64,000 nucleotides of DNA from Herminiimonas fonticola (GCF_003293745.1 NZ_PTLZ01000003.1:124001-188000); one strand, 5' to 3'. Counted from the first letter of the stretch, positions 1 to 9,403 are shown. The notes: a model not told the origin generated them from the sequence alone. Numbers and translations: made by a program.

Positions 1-29
1 GGCAGGCGGCTTCGAGTGCAGTCAACTAA
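1..29 (+). CDS. C-terminal tail of upstream gene, probably the RND periplasmic adaptor
   Basis: One frame enters from the left edge and stops at 27-29, leaving a short tail (QAASSAVN). An Ala/Ser-rich end is common in MexE/AcrA-type membrane fusion proteins. An adaptor gene is expected just upstream of the pump gene that starts at 112. The two other forward frames also end within the first 50 bases, so the frame choice is an inference from context and from the composition of the tail. Confidence 0.3.
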
Positions 30-111
30 ATCGAAATTCAATTTGATTTAAACCATCAAGTTGAATTTCCAAGCTGACTTCACTATCCACATTTAAAAAG
101 AAGAAACTGAA

Positions 112-3100
112 ATGAATATCTCTCGATTTTTTATCGATCGCCCCATCTTTGCCGGCGTGCTGTCGGCCATCATCCTGATCGGTGGTTTGATCTCGATGGT
201 CAGTCTGCCGATTTCCGAGTATCCGGAAGTCGTTCCCCCATCGGTCGTGGTCAAGGCCAACTTCCCCGGTGCCAATCCGCAAACCATCGCGGAAACCGTT
301 TCCACGCCGATTGAAGAGCAGATCAACGGCGTCGAAGGTATGTTGTACATGCAATCGCAAGCAACGTCCGATGGCTTGATGACATTGACGGTTACTTTCA
401 AACTGGGTGTGTCGCCGGATCAGGCGCAACAACTGGTGCAGAACCGTGTGAATCAGGCATTGCCTCGTTTGCCCGATGTCGTACAGCGACTCGGCGTGAC
501 GACGACCAAGAGTTCGCCTGATCTGACGATGGTGGTCCATTTGGTGTCGCCTAACGATAGATACGACATGGCCTACCTGCGTAACTATGCCGTGCTGAAT
601 GTGAAAGATCGTTTGGCGCGCTTGCCAGGCATAGGCGCAGTGCAACTGTTCGGTTCGGGTGATTACTCGATGCGCGTCTGGCTGGATCCGCGCAAGGTTG
701 CCGAACGCGGCTTGTCGGCCAATGATGTGGTTGAGGCGATTCGCGAGCAGAACGTCAATGTCGCTGCCGGTGTGATAGGTGCATCGCCATCCGTACCGGG
801 TGTCGATTATCAAATCTCTGTGAATGCACAAGGTCGTTTGACGACCGAAGACGAGTTCCGCGATATCGTTATCCGCACCTCGCCTGATGGTGTGGTCACA
901 CGCTTGCGCGATGTGGCACGTGTGGAACTGGGTGCCAGCGAATATGCATTGCGTTCTTTGCTGAACAACAAGTCTGCGGTAGCGATTCCTATTTTCCAGT
1001 CGCCAGGTTCCAATGCGCTGGATATTTCTAACAACGTCCGCAAGACGATGGCCGAGTTGAAAAAGGACATGCCGGAAGGCGTCGACTACAGCATCGTTTA
1101 CGATCCGACCCAGTTCGTACGGGCGTCGATTGAAGCGGTTGTGCATACCTTGCTGGAAGCGATTCTGCTGGTCGTGATCGTCGTGATCATCTTCCTGCAA
1201 ACATGGCGCGCATCGATCATTCCCTTGCTGGCGGTGCCGGTGTCGGTGATCGGTACGTTCGCGGTGATGATGGGACTCGGCTTTTCGATCAATGCGCTCA
1301 GTCTGTTCGGGCTCGTGCTGGCAATCGGTATCGTCGTCGATGATGCGATTGTGGTGGTCGAGAATGTCGAGCGGAATATTGAAGACGGACTCACCGCGCG
1401 TGAAGCGACTTACAAGGCGATGCGTGAAGTGTCCGGCCCGATTGTGGCGATTGCGCTGACTTTGTCGGCTGTATTTATTCCGCTCGCATTTGTCAGCGGT
1501 TTGACTGGTCAGTTCTTCAAACAGTTCGCTTTGACAATTGCGATTTCGACCGTGATCTCGGCTTTCAACTCGCTGACCTTGTCGCCTGCATTGGCTGCCT
1601 TGCTGCTGAAAAGCCACGGCGCGCCGAAAGACAAATTCCAGTTGTTGATCGATCGTCTATTCGGCTGGTTCTTCACACGCTTTAATAAAGTCTTCCATCG
1701 CGGTTCGGAAAAATACGGCACCGGCGTTACCGGTGTGTTGAAACGCAAATCGGCATCGCTGGCAGTGTATGCAGTGTTGATAGGTGCGACGATGTTCCTG
1801 TTCCATCATGTACCGGCCGGCTTCATTCCTGGCCAGGACAAGCAGTATCTGGTTGGTTTTGCACAATTGCCGGATGCCGCTTCGCTGGATCGTACGGAAG
1901 ACGTGATCCGTCAAATGTCCGAAATCGGCATGAAGACACCGGGCGTTGAATCGGCAGTGGCTTTCCCTGGCCTGTCTATCAATGGCTTCGTCAACAGCCC
2001 TAGTTCAGGCATCGTTTTCATGTCGCTCAAACCGTTTGAAGAACGCAAGAGCAAAGAGTTGAGTGGCCCGGCGATTGCGCAAAGTTTGAATCAGCAAATG
2101 TCCGGCATTCAAGGTGCATACATTGCAATGTTCCCGCCACCGCCGGTGCAGGGTCTGGGTACCATCGGTGGCTTCAAGCTGCAGATTCAGGATAGGGGCG
2201 CATTGGGCAAGGAAGCATTGAACGATGCATTGAAAGCGTTTTTGGCCAAGGCTTACCAGGCCCCTGAACTGGCTGGCATGTTCTCCAGCTATCAGATCAA
2301 CGTACCGCAACTGTATGCCGATCTGGATCGTACTCGTGCACAGCAACTTGGTTTGTCGGTACCGGCTGTATTCGATACCTTGCAGGTTTATCTGGGCTCG
2401 CTGTACGTCAATGACTTCAACAAATTCGGTCGGACTTTCCAGGTACGTGTACAGGCAGATGCACCGTTCCGTGCCCATGCTGAAGATGTCGGTTTGTTGA
2501 AAGCACGTAACAAGAATGGCGAAATGGTGCCGCTGTCATCGGTATTGAAAATGACGCAGAGCTACGGCCCTGATCAATTCATCCGTTACAACGGTTTCCC
2601 GGCAGCGGACGTCAACGGTGGACCTGCACCTGGTTACAGTACAGGTCAGGCGCAAGCTGTGGTTGAGCGTCTATTGGCAGAAACACTGCCGCGTGGCATC
2701 AGCTATGAATGGACCGAGATCACGTATCAGGACAAGATTGCCGGCGATACCTTGTTCATCATCTTGCCGTTGGCAATGTTGCTGGTGTTCTTCGTACTTG
2801 CTGCGCAATATGAAAGTCTGGCTTTGCCGCTCGCCGTCTTGTTGATCGTGCCTATGGGCTTGCTGTCTGCCATCTTCGGTGTCTGGTTGACCGGTGGCGA
2901 CAACAACATCTTTACGCAGATCAGTTTGATCGTGTTGGTGGGGCTAGCCTGCAAGAATGCGATTTTGATTGTCGAGTTCGCTCGTGAACTTGAACATCAG
3001 GGACGTGAAACCTATGCAGCAGCAATTGAAGCAGCACGTTTGCGTCTGCGTCCTATTCTGATGACATCGATTGCGTTTATCGCTGGTGTAGTGCCACTGA

Positions 3101-3327
3101 TTCTGTCTTCCGGTGCTGGTGCAGAAATGCGTCATGCGATGGGTGTTGCGGTGTTCTCCGGCATGATTGGTGTAACTGCATTCGGTCTGTTCCTGACGCC
3201 TATCTTTTACGTGTTGCTGCGTACGCTGGAGAAGAAATTCACCCGCAAGAAGGAACCGGAAGGCGAGGCCTACGTGGCTCATTCGGCTCCTGTCGCGTTG
3301 GACACTCAGCACAATTACGAGGGTTGA
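112..3327 (+). CDS. RND multidrug efflux pump, inner-membrane subunit (HAE1 family, MexF/AcrB-like)
   Basis: Proton-driven inner-membrane pump that, as a trimer with an adaptor and an outer-membrane channel, expels drugs and other amphiphiles. The 1071-aa length is normal for the family. The N-terminus (MNISRFFIDRPIFAGVLS) is the classic first transmembrane helix. The proton-relay Asp pair is present at residues 410-411 (VVDDA), and the partner Lys at 948 (ACKNAILIVEFA), matching D407/D408/K940 of AcrB. Two large periplasmic loops separate the TM1 and TM7 blocks. The start has a purine-rich AAGAAGAAA stretch upstream. The gene runs directly into the outer-membrane factor gene (start 3330), so it belongs to an operon. 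The closest types by eye are MexF, BpeF and OqxB; the substrate cannot be read from the sequence. Confidence 0.95.
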   Translation: MNISRFFIDRPIFAGVLSAIILIGGLISMVSLPISEYPEVVPPSVVVKANFPGANPQTIAETVSTPIEEQINGVEGMLYMQSQATSDGLMTLTVTFKLGVSPDQAQQLVQNRVNQALPRLPDVVQRLGVTTTKSSPDLTMVVHLVSPNDRYDMAYLRNYAVLNVKDRLARLPGIGAVQLFGSGDYSMRVWLDPRKVAERGLSANDVVEAIREQNVNVAAGVIGASPSVPGVDYQISVNAQGRLTTEDEFRDIVIRTSPDGVVTRLRDVARVELGASEYALRSLLNNKSAVAIPIFQSPGSNALDISNNVRKTMAELKKDMPEGVDYSIVYDPTQFVRASIEAVVHTLLEAILLVVIVVIIFLQTWRASIIPLLAVPVSVIGTFAVMMGLGFSINALSLFGLVLAIGIVVDDAIVVVENVERNIEDGLTAREATYKAMREVSGPIVAIALTLSAVFIPLAFVSGLTGQFFKQFALTIAISTVISAFNSLTLSPALAALLLKSHGAPKDKFQLLIDRLFGWFFTRFNKVFHRGSEKYGTGVTGVLKRKSASLAVYAVLIGATMFLFHHVPAGFIPGQDKQYLVGFAQLPDAASLDRTEDVIRQMSEIGMKTPGVESAVAFPGLSINGFVNSPSSGIVFMSLKPFEERKSKELSGPAIAQSLNQQMSGIQGAYIAMFPPPPVQGLGTIGGFKLQIQDRGALGKEALNDALKAFLAKAYQAPELAGMFSSYQINVPQLYADLDRTRAQQLGLSVPAVFDTLQVYLGSLYVNDFNKFGRTFQVRVQADAPFRAHAEDVGLLKARNKNGEMVPLSSVLKMTQSYGPDQFIRYNGFPAADVNGGPAPGYSTGQAQAVVERLLAETLPRGISYEWTEITYQDKIAGDTLFIILPLAMLLVFFVLAAQYESLALPLAVLLIVPMGLLSAIFGVWLTGGDNNIFTQISLIVLVGLACKNAILIVEFARELEHQGRETYAAAIEAARLRLRPILMTSIAFIAGVVPLILSSGAGAEMRHAMGVAVFSGMIGVTAFGLFLTPIFYVLLRTLEKKFTRKKEPEGEAYVAHSAPVALDTQHNYEG

Positions 3328-3329
3328 TC

Positions 3330-4775
3330 ATGAAAAAATTTAATTTAACTCTTACTGCTTTGGTCGCGGCACTGGTACTCGCAGGTTGCTCTACGGCGAA
3401 ACCGCCGGATCAGGTGAAACTCGATTTGCCTACGCAATATCGCGAAAAGTCCGAACAGCTGGATGGCGCATGGAAAGTTGCTACGCCAGCCGACAATACA
3501 GATCGTGGTGCCTGGTGGAAGGTGTATGGCGATAACGATCTGGGTAACCTGATCGTTGAAGCGACGACCTCGAATCCAAATCTGGCAATGGCACTGGCGC
3601 GCGTAAAAGATGCGCGTGCTGCTGCCGGTGTAGTCGATGCTGATCGCGGTGTGCAGGTTGATGTCGGCGTAGGTCCGACTCGCGTTGGGAATGCACAAAC
3701 AACATCAACCACTTATCGTGCACCTTTGTCGTTCTCGTACGAAGTCGATTTGTTCGGTCGCTTGTCCGACTCCAGTCGTGCTGCACGACTGGATGCAGAA
3801 GGGCAGGAGGCTGCGTATCGTTCCGTTCTGCTCGCATTGCAATCGGATGTCGCGCAACTGTATTTCACGATACGTTCACTTGATTCGGAAATCGATGTTC
3901 TGCAAAAAACCATAGACTTGCGTCAGGAGGCACTGGATCTGGCACAGCGTCGTTTTAATGCAGGCGACACCAGCGAGCTGGATGTAGCGCAGGCAAAAAC
4001 CGAATGGGCTACCACCAGCGCCGAGCTGGAAGGCGTCAACCGTGAACGCGCACGCAGTGATCATGCATTGGCGATTCTGCTGGGCAAAGCACCAGCTGAA
4101 TTTACTTTGGTCGTCGCTCCGTTCAACGCACCTATCGTGACAGTACCGGCTGGCTTGCCATCCGATCTGCTGGAACGCAGACCGGATATTGCACAGGCGC
4201 AGCGTCAACTTGCCGCATCCAGTGCACGTATCGGTGCGGCCAAGGCAGCCTTCTTTCCGAAGTTGCTGTTGACCGGTTCTGCCGGTTACGAGTCCAACGA
4301 ATTGCGTGACTTGTTCAAATGGTCTAGCCGTAGCTGGATGCTGGGACCTGTAGTTGGCACCATGTTGTCTATGCCATTGTTTGATGGCGGTCGCAACAAA
4401 TCCAATCTGGCACGCGCCGATGCTAACTACGAAGGTATGGTTGCCAATTATCGTCAGCAAGTATTGGTTGGTTTCCGCGATGTCGAAGATAACCTGAGTG
4501 CGTTGCGTACCTTGGATAGACAAATGGTGTTCGAAGAGCAGGCAATCAAATCGGCGCAACTCGCTGCGCGCCTGGCAGATTCGCGTTATCGCAATGGTTC
4601 GGCCAGTTACTTTGAAGTGATCGATGCACAACGTTCCAATCTATCGTCGCAACGCTCACGCGTACGCAGTGCAGGTCAACGTGCAGTGGCATCGGTGGGC
4701 TTGATCCGTGCATTGGGCGGTGGCTGGGAGTCGCCAGTGCAGAAAGATGTACCGCCGCTGGCGCAGCAACAGTAA
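3330..4775 (+). CDS. RND efflux outer-membrane factor lipoprotein (NodT/OprM family)
   Basis: Outer-membrane channel (TolC-like trimer) that completes the tripartite efflux system. The N-terminus is a lipoprotein signal with lipobox LAGC (Cys20 from ATG 3330), so it should be acylated. The body contains the duplicated OEP domain with long helices (LALQSDVAQLYFTIRSLD, and later ERRPDIAQAQRQL, a NodT-family hallmark). I chose ATG 3330 rather than the in-frame TTG at 3324 because GAGGG at 3319-3323 is well placed and the protein then starts MKKFN. The start lies 2 bases after the pump stop, indicating coupled translation. It is followed by a strong bidirectional terminator. Confidence 0.93.
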   Translation: MKKFNLTLTALVAALVLAGCSTAKPPDQVKLDLPTQYREKSEQLDGAWKVATPADNTDRGAWWKVYGDNDLGNLIVEATTSNPNLAMALARVKDARAAAGVVDADRGVQVDVGVGPTRVGNAQTTSTTYRAPLSFSYEVDLFGRLSDSSRAARLDAEGQEAAYRSVLLALQSDVAQLYFTIRSLDSEIDVLQKTIDLRQEALDLAQRRFNAGDTSELDVAQAKTEWATTSAELEGVNRERARSDHALAILLGKAPAEFTLVVAPFNAPIVTVPAGLPSDLLERRPDIAQAQRQLAASSARIGAAKAAFFPKLLLTGSAGYESNELRDLFKWSSRSWMLGPVVGTMLSMPLFDGGRNKSNLARADANYEGMVANYRQQVLVGFRDVEDNLSALRTLDRQMVFEEQAIKSAQLAARLADSRYRNGSASYFEVIDAQRSNLSSQRSRVRSAGQRAVASVGLIRALGGGWESPVQKDVPPLAQQQ

Positions 4776-4794
4776 AAGGAAGTTATCAAATAAA

Positions 4795-4832
4795 AACACC
4801 GACAGAATCGATGACTCTGTCGGTGTTTTTTT
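4795..4832. terminator. Bidirectional intrinsic terminator between efflux operon and ars operon
   Basis: Stem AACACCGACAGA (4795-4806) pairs with TCTGTCGGTGTT (4816-4827) around a 9-nt loop. A T run follows on the plus strand, and a matching A run precedes it, giving T's on the minus strand. It sits between two converging operons, so it can stop both. Confidence 0.9.
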
Positions 4833-4863
4833 ATGTGCGCTTAATTAGCTTGAGTGGTGCTTT

Positions 4864-5583
4864 TCAAATACTTTTTTGATTGACGCGTTTGCTCAATGCT
4901 TCCGCGCTTTCCTTGCGTTCACTGTAGCGGTCTACCAAATACGATGATGCATTACGCGTCAGCAAAGTGAATTTAAAAAGTTCTTCCATGACATCGACCA
5001 CGCGATCGTAATAAGGAGATGGTTTCATCCGACCATCTTCATCGAATTCCAGAAAAGCCTTTGCAACCGACGACTGGTTGGGGATCGTGATCATGCGCAT
5101 CCAGCGGCCGAGTATGCGCATTTGATTCACAGCATTGAATGATTGTGAGCCGCCGGAAACTTCCATCACGGCCAATGTTTTGCCTTGCGTAGGACGGACC
5201 GCACCGATGGCTAATGGGAGCCAGTCGATTTGCGCCTTCATGATGCCGGTCATCGCACCGTGACGTTCCGGCGAACACCAGACCATGCCTTCGGCCCATG
5301 CTGCCAGATCACGCAGTTCCTGTACTTTGGGATGATCATCGGGCGCACTGTCAGGCAAGGGTAGGCCATGCGGATCAAATATTTCGACTTCGCCACCCAT
5401 TGCTTCCAGCAGGCGTGCGGCTTCCATAGTAAGCAATCGACTATAGGAACGTTCACGCAGAGAACCGTACAACAATAGAAATCTTGGCGCATGAGTTTTT
5501 GCAACGCATGCTAAATGCTCTGCAGTTGGAACGCGAAAATGTTCGTTCGAAATCGCCGGTAAATCAGAGAGAGGATCTGTCAT
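4864..5583 (-). CDS. arsH: ArsH, NADPH-dependent FMN reductase of arsenic resistance
   Basis: Flavoprotein of the NADPH-dependent FMN reductase family; characterised ArsH proteins oxidise trivalent organoarsenicals and reduce quinones or metals. The 239-aa length is typical. The FMN phosphate loop [11 protein letters not shown] lies near residue 41. The ArsH signature [20 protein letters not shown] lies near residue 102, and [15 protein letters not shown] near residue 143. It is the last gene of arsR-arsC-acr3-arsH, starting 13 bases after the acr3 stop. The context and the signature agree, so the identification is firm; which arsenical it acts on here is not visible. Confidence 0.95.
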   Translation of the reverse strand: MTDPLSDLPAISNEHFRVPTAEHLACVAKTHAPRFLLLYGSLRERSYSRLLTMEAARLLEAMGGEVEIFDPHGLPLPDSAPDDHPKVQELRDLAAWAEGMVWCSPERHGAMTGIMKAQIDWLPLAIGAVRPTQGKTLAVMEVSGGSQSFNAVNQMRILGRWMRMITIPNQSSVAKAFLEFDEDGRMKPSPYYDRVVDVMEELFKFTLLTRNASSYLVDRYSERKESAEALSKRVNQKSI

Positions 5584-5596
5584 GAGAATGTTGAAA

Positions 5597-6661
5597 TTAT
5601 TTTGCTTCGTACCAGTTTTTTGACCGGTTCACGATACCTACGATCAGCAGCATGACGGGAACTTCAATCAATACGCCGACTACCGTTGCCAATGCAGCGC
5701 CAGATTTAAAGCCGAACAGGCTGATGGCTGCAGCAACTGCAAGCTCGAAGAAATTGGATGCACCTATCAATGCTGAAGGGCAGGCGACAGAATGTTTTTC
5801 GCCGACGACTTTGTTCAACCAATACGCCAGGGCAGAATTAAAAAATACCTGTATCAGGATAGGCACGGCGAGCAGGGCAATGATCAGAGGTTGTTCGATG
5901 ATGGCATTGCCCTGGAATGCAAACAGCAAAACCAACATGAGTAGCAAAGCGCTAATCGACCACGGTTGTATCCGTTCCATTACCTTATCAAAGCCGGCTT
6001 GTCCCCGACGTAAAAGATGTTTGCGCCAAACTTGAGCAAGCAACAGTGGAACGACAATGTAGAGAAGCACCGATGTCGCTAGCGTGGCCCATGGCACGTT
6101 GATGCTCGATACACCCAGCAACAATGCAACCAAAGGTGCGAATGCAAAGACCATGATCAAGTCATTGATAGCAACTTGCGATAGCGTGAAGTAGGGATCG
6201 CCGCCGGTGAGGCGGCTCCAGACAAAGACCATCGCAGTGCAGGGGGCGGCAGCCAACAGTATCAAGCCGGCGACATAAGAATCCAGTTGATCGGCTGGCA
6301 GATACGGTGCAAACCAATGCCGGATAAAAAGCCAACCCAGGAAAGCCATAGAAAATGGTTTGACTGCCCAGTTGATAAACAGGGTGACGCCCATGCCGCG
6401 TGCATGCCCTTTGATTTGCTTCCATGCCGCAAAATCGATCTTGATCAGCATAGGAATAATCATCAGCCAAATCAGCACGCCGACCGGCAGATTGACCTGG
6501 GCGATTTCGAGTGCGCCTACGGCTTGTACCGTAATCGGAAATGCCTGCCCAAGAAAAATTCCGGCGATGATGCACAAACCTACCCACACACTCAGATAGC
6601 GTTCGAAGTTATTCATGGATGTGTCTGTCCGCGTATCGGCGGCTTTGCATAGGCTAGACAT
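5597..6661 (-). CDS. acr3: Arsenite efflux permease Acr3 (BART superfamily)
   Basis: Inner-membrane carrier that exports As(III) using the proton gradient. About ten hydrophobic helices fill the 354 aa. The conserved, essential Cys is in [20 protein letters not shown], and a second Acr3 signature, [18 protein letters not shown], follows. Two starts are possible. ATG 6661 gives an extra hydrophilic leader ([15 protein letters not shown]). ATG 6616 ([13 protein letters not shown]) resembles the usual Acr3 N-terminus better. Neither has a clear ribosome site, so the start is undecided. It lies 10 bases after the arsC stop and is clearly co-transcribed. Confidence 0.95.
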   Translation of the reverse strand: MSSLCKAADTRTDTSMNNFERYLSVWVGLCIIAGIFLGQAFPITVQAVGALEIAQVNLPVGVLIWLMIIPMLIKIDFAAWKQIKGHARGMGVTLFINWAVKPFSMAFLGWLFIRHWFAPYLPADQLDSYVAGLILLAAAPCTAMVFVWSRLTGGDPYFTLSQVAINDLIMVFAFAPLVALLLGVSSINVPWATLATSVLLYIVVPLLLAQVWRKHLLRRGQAGFDKVMERIQPWSISALLLMLVLLFAFQGNAIIEQPLIIALLAVPILIQVFFNSALAYWLNKVVGEKHSVACPSALIGASNFFELAVAAAISLFGFKSGAALATVVGVLIEVPVMLLIVGIVNRSKNWYEAK

Positions 6662-6671
6662 GGAGACTCAA

Positions 6672-7184
6672 TCAGTGAGGGCGTGAACCGATGGCATCCA
6701 TCTCGCGCTTGATCGCAGTTTTTTCCAGCGTAGCGATAGGCAAATTGTTCAGCAGATTGATGCGGCTGTAAATCTGCTTGGCAATTTTGGAAAACACGGC
6801 ACGTTTTTCATCTTCGGTGCCGGTAGCCGCTGCCGGATCTTCAAAACCCCAATGTGCAGAAACGGGCTGACCTGGCCATATCGGACAGACTTCGCCGGCG
6901 GCGTTATCGCAAACAGTAATGATGAAATCCATCTTAGGCGCGTCCGCTGCTGCATATTCATCCCAGCTTTTGCTGCGCAAATTGTCCGCAGCGTAGCCAG
7001 TCGTTTTGATTTGTTCTATCGCGAATGGATTGACCGTGCCGCCGGGATGGCTGCCGGCGCTATAGGCACGGAAGTGCCCGTTGCCTATCGTGTTCAACAT
7101 GGCTTCAGCCATGATGCTGCGTGCAGAATTACCGGTGCAGAGGAAAAGTACGTTGTACGTCTTGTCATTCTGTTGCGTAGTCAT
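6672..7184 (-). CDS. arsC: Arsenate reductase ArsC, low-molecular-weight protein tyrosine phosphatase type
   Basis: Cytoplasmic enzyme reducing As(V) to As(III) for export. The P-loop FLCTGNSARS (CX5R) follows the first beta strand, about residue 12-21. The partner-Cys region CDNAAGEVCPIWPGQP is present, which suggests the thioredoxin- or glutathione-linked LMW-PTPase type rather than the glutaredoxin-linked ArsC of E. coli. I place the start at ATG 7184 (MTTQQNDK) because AAGGAAG precedes it at the right distance. A longer reading up to 7286 adds an Arg-rich stretch without a ribosome site and overlaps the end of arsR. Product about 170 aa. Confidence 0.95.
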   Translation of the reverse strand: MTTQQNDKTYNVLFLCTGNSARSIMAEAMLNTIGNGHFRAYSAGSHPGGTVNPFAIEQIKTTGYAADNLRSKSWDEYAAADAPKMDFIITVCDNAAGEVCPIWPGQPVSAHWGFEDPAAATGTEDEKRAVFSKIAKQIYSRINLLNNLPIATLEKTAIKREMDAIGSRPH

Positions 7185-7222
7185 GTTGCTTCCTTTGTGG
7201 GATGTATGGTTGAGCGATATAG

Positions 7223-7558
7223 CTAGGAGACTGTTTCTTCTGGAGTACAGCAGGCAACGACGGGAGTGCAGACGTTGCCGCCGCAACAGTTTTCAGTAAG
7301 AAAACCGATCACCGCATTCATGGTGCTGAAGTTGGCTGAGTAAATGACGTAGCGGCCTTCTTGCCTCGCCGTGATCAGGTCGGCATGCGCCAGTTCTTTC
7401 AAGTGGAAAGACATGGACGAGGGCGCGATGCCCAGTTGCGCACCGATTTTGGTGGCGGCCATTCCTTCCGGACCAAGTTGTATCAGCAGGCGAAAGACAG
7501 CGAGGCGTGATTCTTGTGCGAGTGCCGCCAGGGCGACGATAGTGGCTTTGGTATCCAT
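7223..7558 (-). CDS. arsR: ArsR family arsenic-responsive repressor
   Basis: Winged-helix repressor of the operon, released by As(III). The HTH is around residues 36-62 (KIGAQLGIAPSSMSFHLKEL). The usual E. coli-type metal site CVC in the recognition helix is absent. Instead the C-terminus has five Cys (C91, C92, C97, C103, C104), resembling the C-terminal site known from Acidithiobacillus ferrooxidans ArsR. The length of 111 aa is normal. AAAGGAT lies upstream of ATG 7558. It is first in the operon and lies about 20 bases downstream of an inverted repeat that overlaps the predicted promoter. Confidence 0.95.
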   Translation of the reverse strand: MDTKATIVALAALAQESRLAVFRLLIQLGPEGMAATKIGAQLGIAPSSMSFHLKELAHADLITARQEGRYVIYSANFSTMNAVIGFLTENCCGGNVCTPVVACCTPEETVS

Positions 7559-7577
7559 ACAGATCCTTTATTCAATG

Positions 7578-7595
7578 TTTCAATTATTATTGAAA
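7578..7595 (-). promoter_or_regulatory. Probable ArsR operator
   Basis: Near-perfect inverted repeat TTTCAAT (7578-7584) / ATTGAAA (7589-7595) lying just upstream of arsR. It covers the predicted -10 element, the expected geometry for ArsR-type repression. Assignment to ArsR is an inference from position and symmetry. Confidence 0.65.
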
Positions 7596-7611
7596 TGACG
7601 GAAAAAAACAA
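7583..7611 (-). promoter_or_regulatory. Predicted sigma-70 promoter of the ars operon
   Basis: On the minus strand, -35 TTGTTT (7606-7611) and -10 AATAAT (7583-7588) are separated by exactly 17 bases. The -10 lies inside the inverted repeat described as the ArsR operator, so a bound repressor would block RNA polymerase. Confidence 0.55.
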
Positions 7612-7688
7612 GCATTCTCGTTTTATGGGTGCGCCATATCGTCATGTGGAGCATGGATATCCGCTGGATTCTGCACGATAGCGTCGAA

Positions 7689-7760
7689 TTTCACTGCATT
7701 TGACGATGCATTAGTTGATGCATTAGTTGCTGCATTAAGTGATGCATTAGACGATGCATT
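7689..7760. repeat. Six tandem degenerate 12-bp repeats with ATGCAT cores
   Basis: Six head-to-tail 12-mers end in GCATT: TTTCACTGCATT, TGACGATGCATT, AGTTGATGCATT, AGTTGCTGCATT, AAGTGATGCATT and AGACGATGCATT. Two further GCATTA-containing 12-mers (CCGGCGCATTAG, CCGGCGCATTAT) occur at about 7804-7827, at the end of the LigD-like gene. The period is strict and four of the six contain the palindrome ATGCAT. The tract has no start codon with a ribosome site. It lies between ars and the LigD-like gene, in the 260-bp gap 7559-7822. Confidence 0.8.
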
Positions 7761-7822
7761 TTTTCATTGCGTATGCAGCAGGGTGGGATTGCGGTCGCAA
7801 GTCCGGCGCATTAGCCGGCGCA

Positions 7823-9403
7823 TTATTGAGTGCCTTGCCGCGTCGCGAGCAGCTGCATCACAGGAGCCAGGTTTTGTGCCGACTTGCTGTAGTCATTCCA
7901 CGGCGTATTGCCTTGTTCCAGTCGCGTCCGGATAGTGGCGATAGTCCAATGTGCGCTGCCATGCAACTGTGCGATTTCGTCGCGCGAGACCGGTACCGAT
8001 ACAGCGAGTCCGGGACGCGCACGCACTGACCAGGCGGCGACCGTGGTGGCACCGAAACCATTGCGCAAGTAATCGATGTAGATTTTTCCAATGCGATTTT
8101 GCGCGCCGCTTTTGGCGACAAAATGCATGGGGTAGATGGCGGCTGCGTGAAGCACGATGGCATGGGAGATATCCCTGACGGTTTTCCAGTCATGCAGCGG
8201 CTGCAGCGGAACCACGATGTGCATGCCTTTGCCGCCGCTGGTTTTGACGAATGGCGGCAAGCCCAGTTGCTCCAGCAGTGAGCACATCAGCAAGGTTGCT
8301 TCCTGCGTCATTTCCCACGCTACGCCGGCGCCGGGATCCAGGTCGAAGGTCATGCGGTCAGGTGTGTTGATTGCGGTTTTCCTGCTGTTCCAGGTATGGA
8401 ATTCGATCACGTTGATTTGGGCTGCCGACAGCAGGCCCATGGGGTCGACGATTTCTATCAGCGATGCATGTTCCGGATCGAGTGACCGGTCGAGCAAGGC
8501 GATGCCTTCCATGGGTGCGTCCAAATGTTTTTGGAAAAACAATTCGCCGTCTATACCGAGCGGCGCGCGTACGACGGATACCGGCCTGTCCTTGAGGTGA
8601 GGCATCATGAAAGGGGCGACCAGCGAGTAATAGCGAATCAGATCGATCTTCTTCATGCCGGTGTCTGCATCCACGACACGATCCGGATGACTGACATGGA
8701 CCTTGTTGTACAGCACAGGCCTCGCCCCCACGTCCGACTGAGGACTCGACGCCATTGCCGCGGGCGTGTCGGCGGCAGCTGATGTGCGACCAGGGCGATC
8801 AACATCATCGCTACCGTCTGCCGTCATATTGGGCCGGGCCGGGACATCTTCGCAATCCAGATCGGCCACGCTATCCGGCATGGCATCGACGATGCTGAAT
8901 TCGGCAGCCGGACGCACATACTGGTCCTTTTCCTTGATCAGCAACCATGTCTCTTTTTTTTCGCCTTTTCCTTTCATGCGTATCAATACCCATTTTCCGT
9001 GCAGCTTGTGGCCATACAGCGCGAATTGCAGATGACCGTCGCGATAGCCCTGGTGCGGGTCGCCGTCAGGTATCCAGGTCCCTCTATCCCAGATGATGAC
9101 TTCGCCGGCACCATACTGGTTTTCCGGTATGCGTCCTTCAAAACTGTTGTAGGAAATCGGATGATCTTCGACATGTACCGCCAGCCGCCTGTCTTTGGAA
9201 TCCAGGCTCGGCCCCTTGGGAATGGCCCAGCTTTTCATCGTGCCATCGAGTTCCAGCCGGAAGTCATAGTGCAGTTGAGTGGCCCAGTGTTTCTGGATGA
9301 CGAAGGAACGTGCTGCTGGATGCGCCACGCCACCTGCGGCTGGTTCCGGCGTCACGCTGAAGTCGCGTTTTCCCTGATAAGTCTTGAGAGGGTGGGAGGC
9401 CAT
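7823..9403 (-). CDS. LigD-type phosphoesterase-polymerase protein lacking the ligase domain
   Basis: Protein of bacterial non-homologous end joining type, 526 aa. The N-terminal 3'-phosphoesterase domain (about residues 1-165) has the metal and catalytic residues H39, H45, D47 and H81 in motifs QKHWATQLHYDFRLEL and AVHVEDHP, with the same spacing as H42/H48/D50/H84 of Pseudomonas LigD. A low-complexity linker (about 170-235) leads straight into the primase-like polymerase domain (about 236-520), which has DLDP, SGGKGMH and YIDYLRN. The ATP-dependent ligase domain (with a KxDG nucleotidylation motif) that sits between or beside these domains in full LigD is missing. No Ku gene is seen in the window. 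It is divergent from a LigE-type ligase gene. Confidence 0.9.
   Translation of the reverse strand: MASHPLKTYQGKRDFSVTPEPAAGGVAHPAARSFVIQKHWATQLHYDFRLELDGTMKSWAIPKGPSLDSKDRRLAVHVEDHPISYNSFEGRIPENQYGAGEVIIWDRGTWIPDGDPHQGYRDGHLQFALYGHKLHGKWVLIRMKGKGEKKETWLLIKEKDQYVRPAAEFSIVDAMPDSVADLDCEDVPARPNMTADGSDDVDRPGRTSAAADTPAAMASSPQSDVGARPVLYNKVHVSHPDRVVDADTGMKKIDLIRYYSLVAPFMMPHLKDRPVSVVRAPLGIDGELFFQKHLDAPMEGIALLDRSLDPEHASLIEIVDPMGLLSAAQINVIEFHTWNSRKTAINTPDRMTFDLDPGAGVAWEMTQEATLLMCSLLEQLGLPPFVKTSGGKGMHIVVPLQPLHDWKTVRDISHAIVLHAAAIYPMHFVAKSGAQNRIGKIYIDYLRNGFGATTVAAWSVRARPGLAVSVPVSRDEIAQLHGSAHWTIATIRTRLEQGNTPWNDYSKSAQNLAPVMQLLATRQGTQ

Noticed and set aside
22-1617. 531-codon open frame antisense to the RND pump gene
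   Set aside because: It mirrors the codon bias of the pump gene, is rich in His/Arg/Gln, and has no promoter or ribosome site.
7690-7825. Frames through the 12-bp repeats encoding NAS/NAT or MHRL-type peptides
   Set aside because: On the minus strand both repeat frames follow stop codons and lack a ribosome site; the repetition alone explains the openness.
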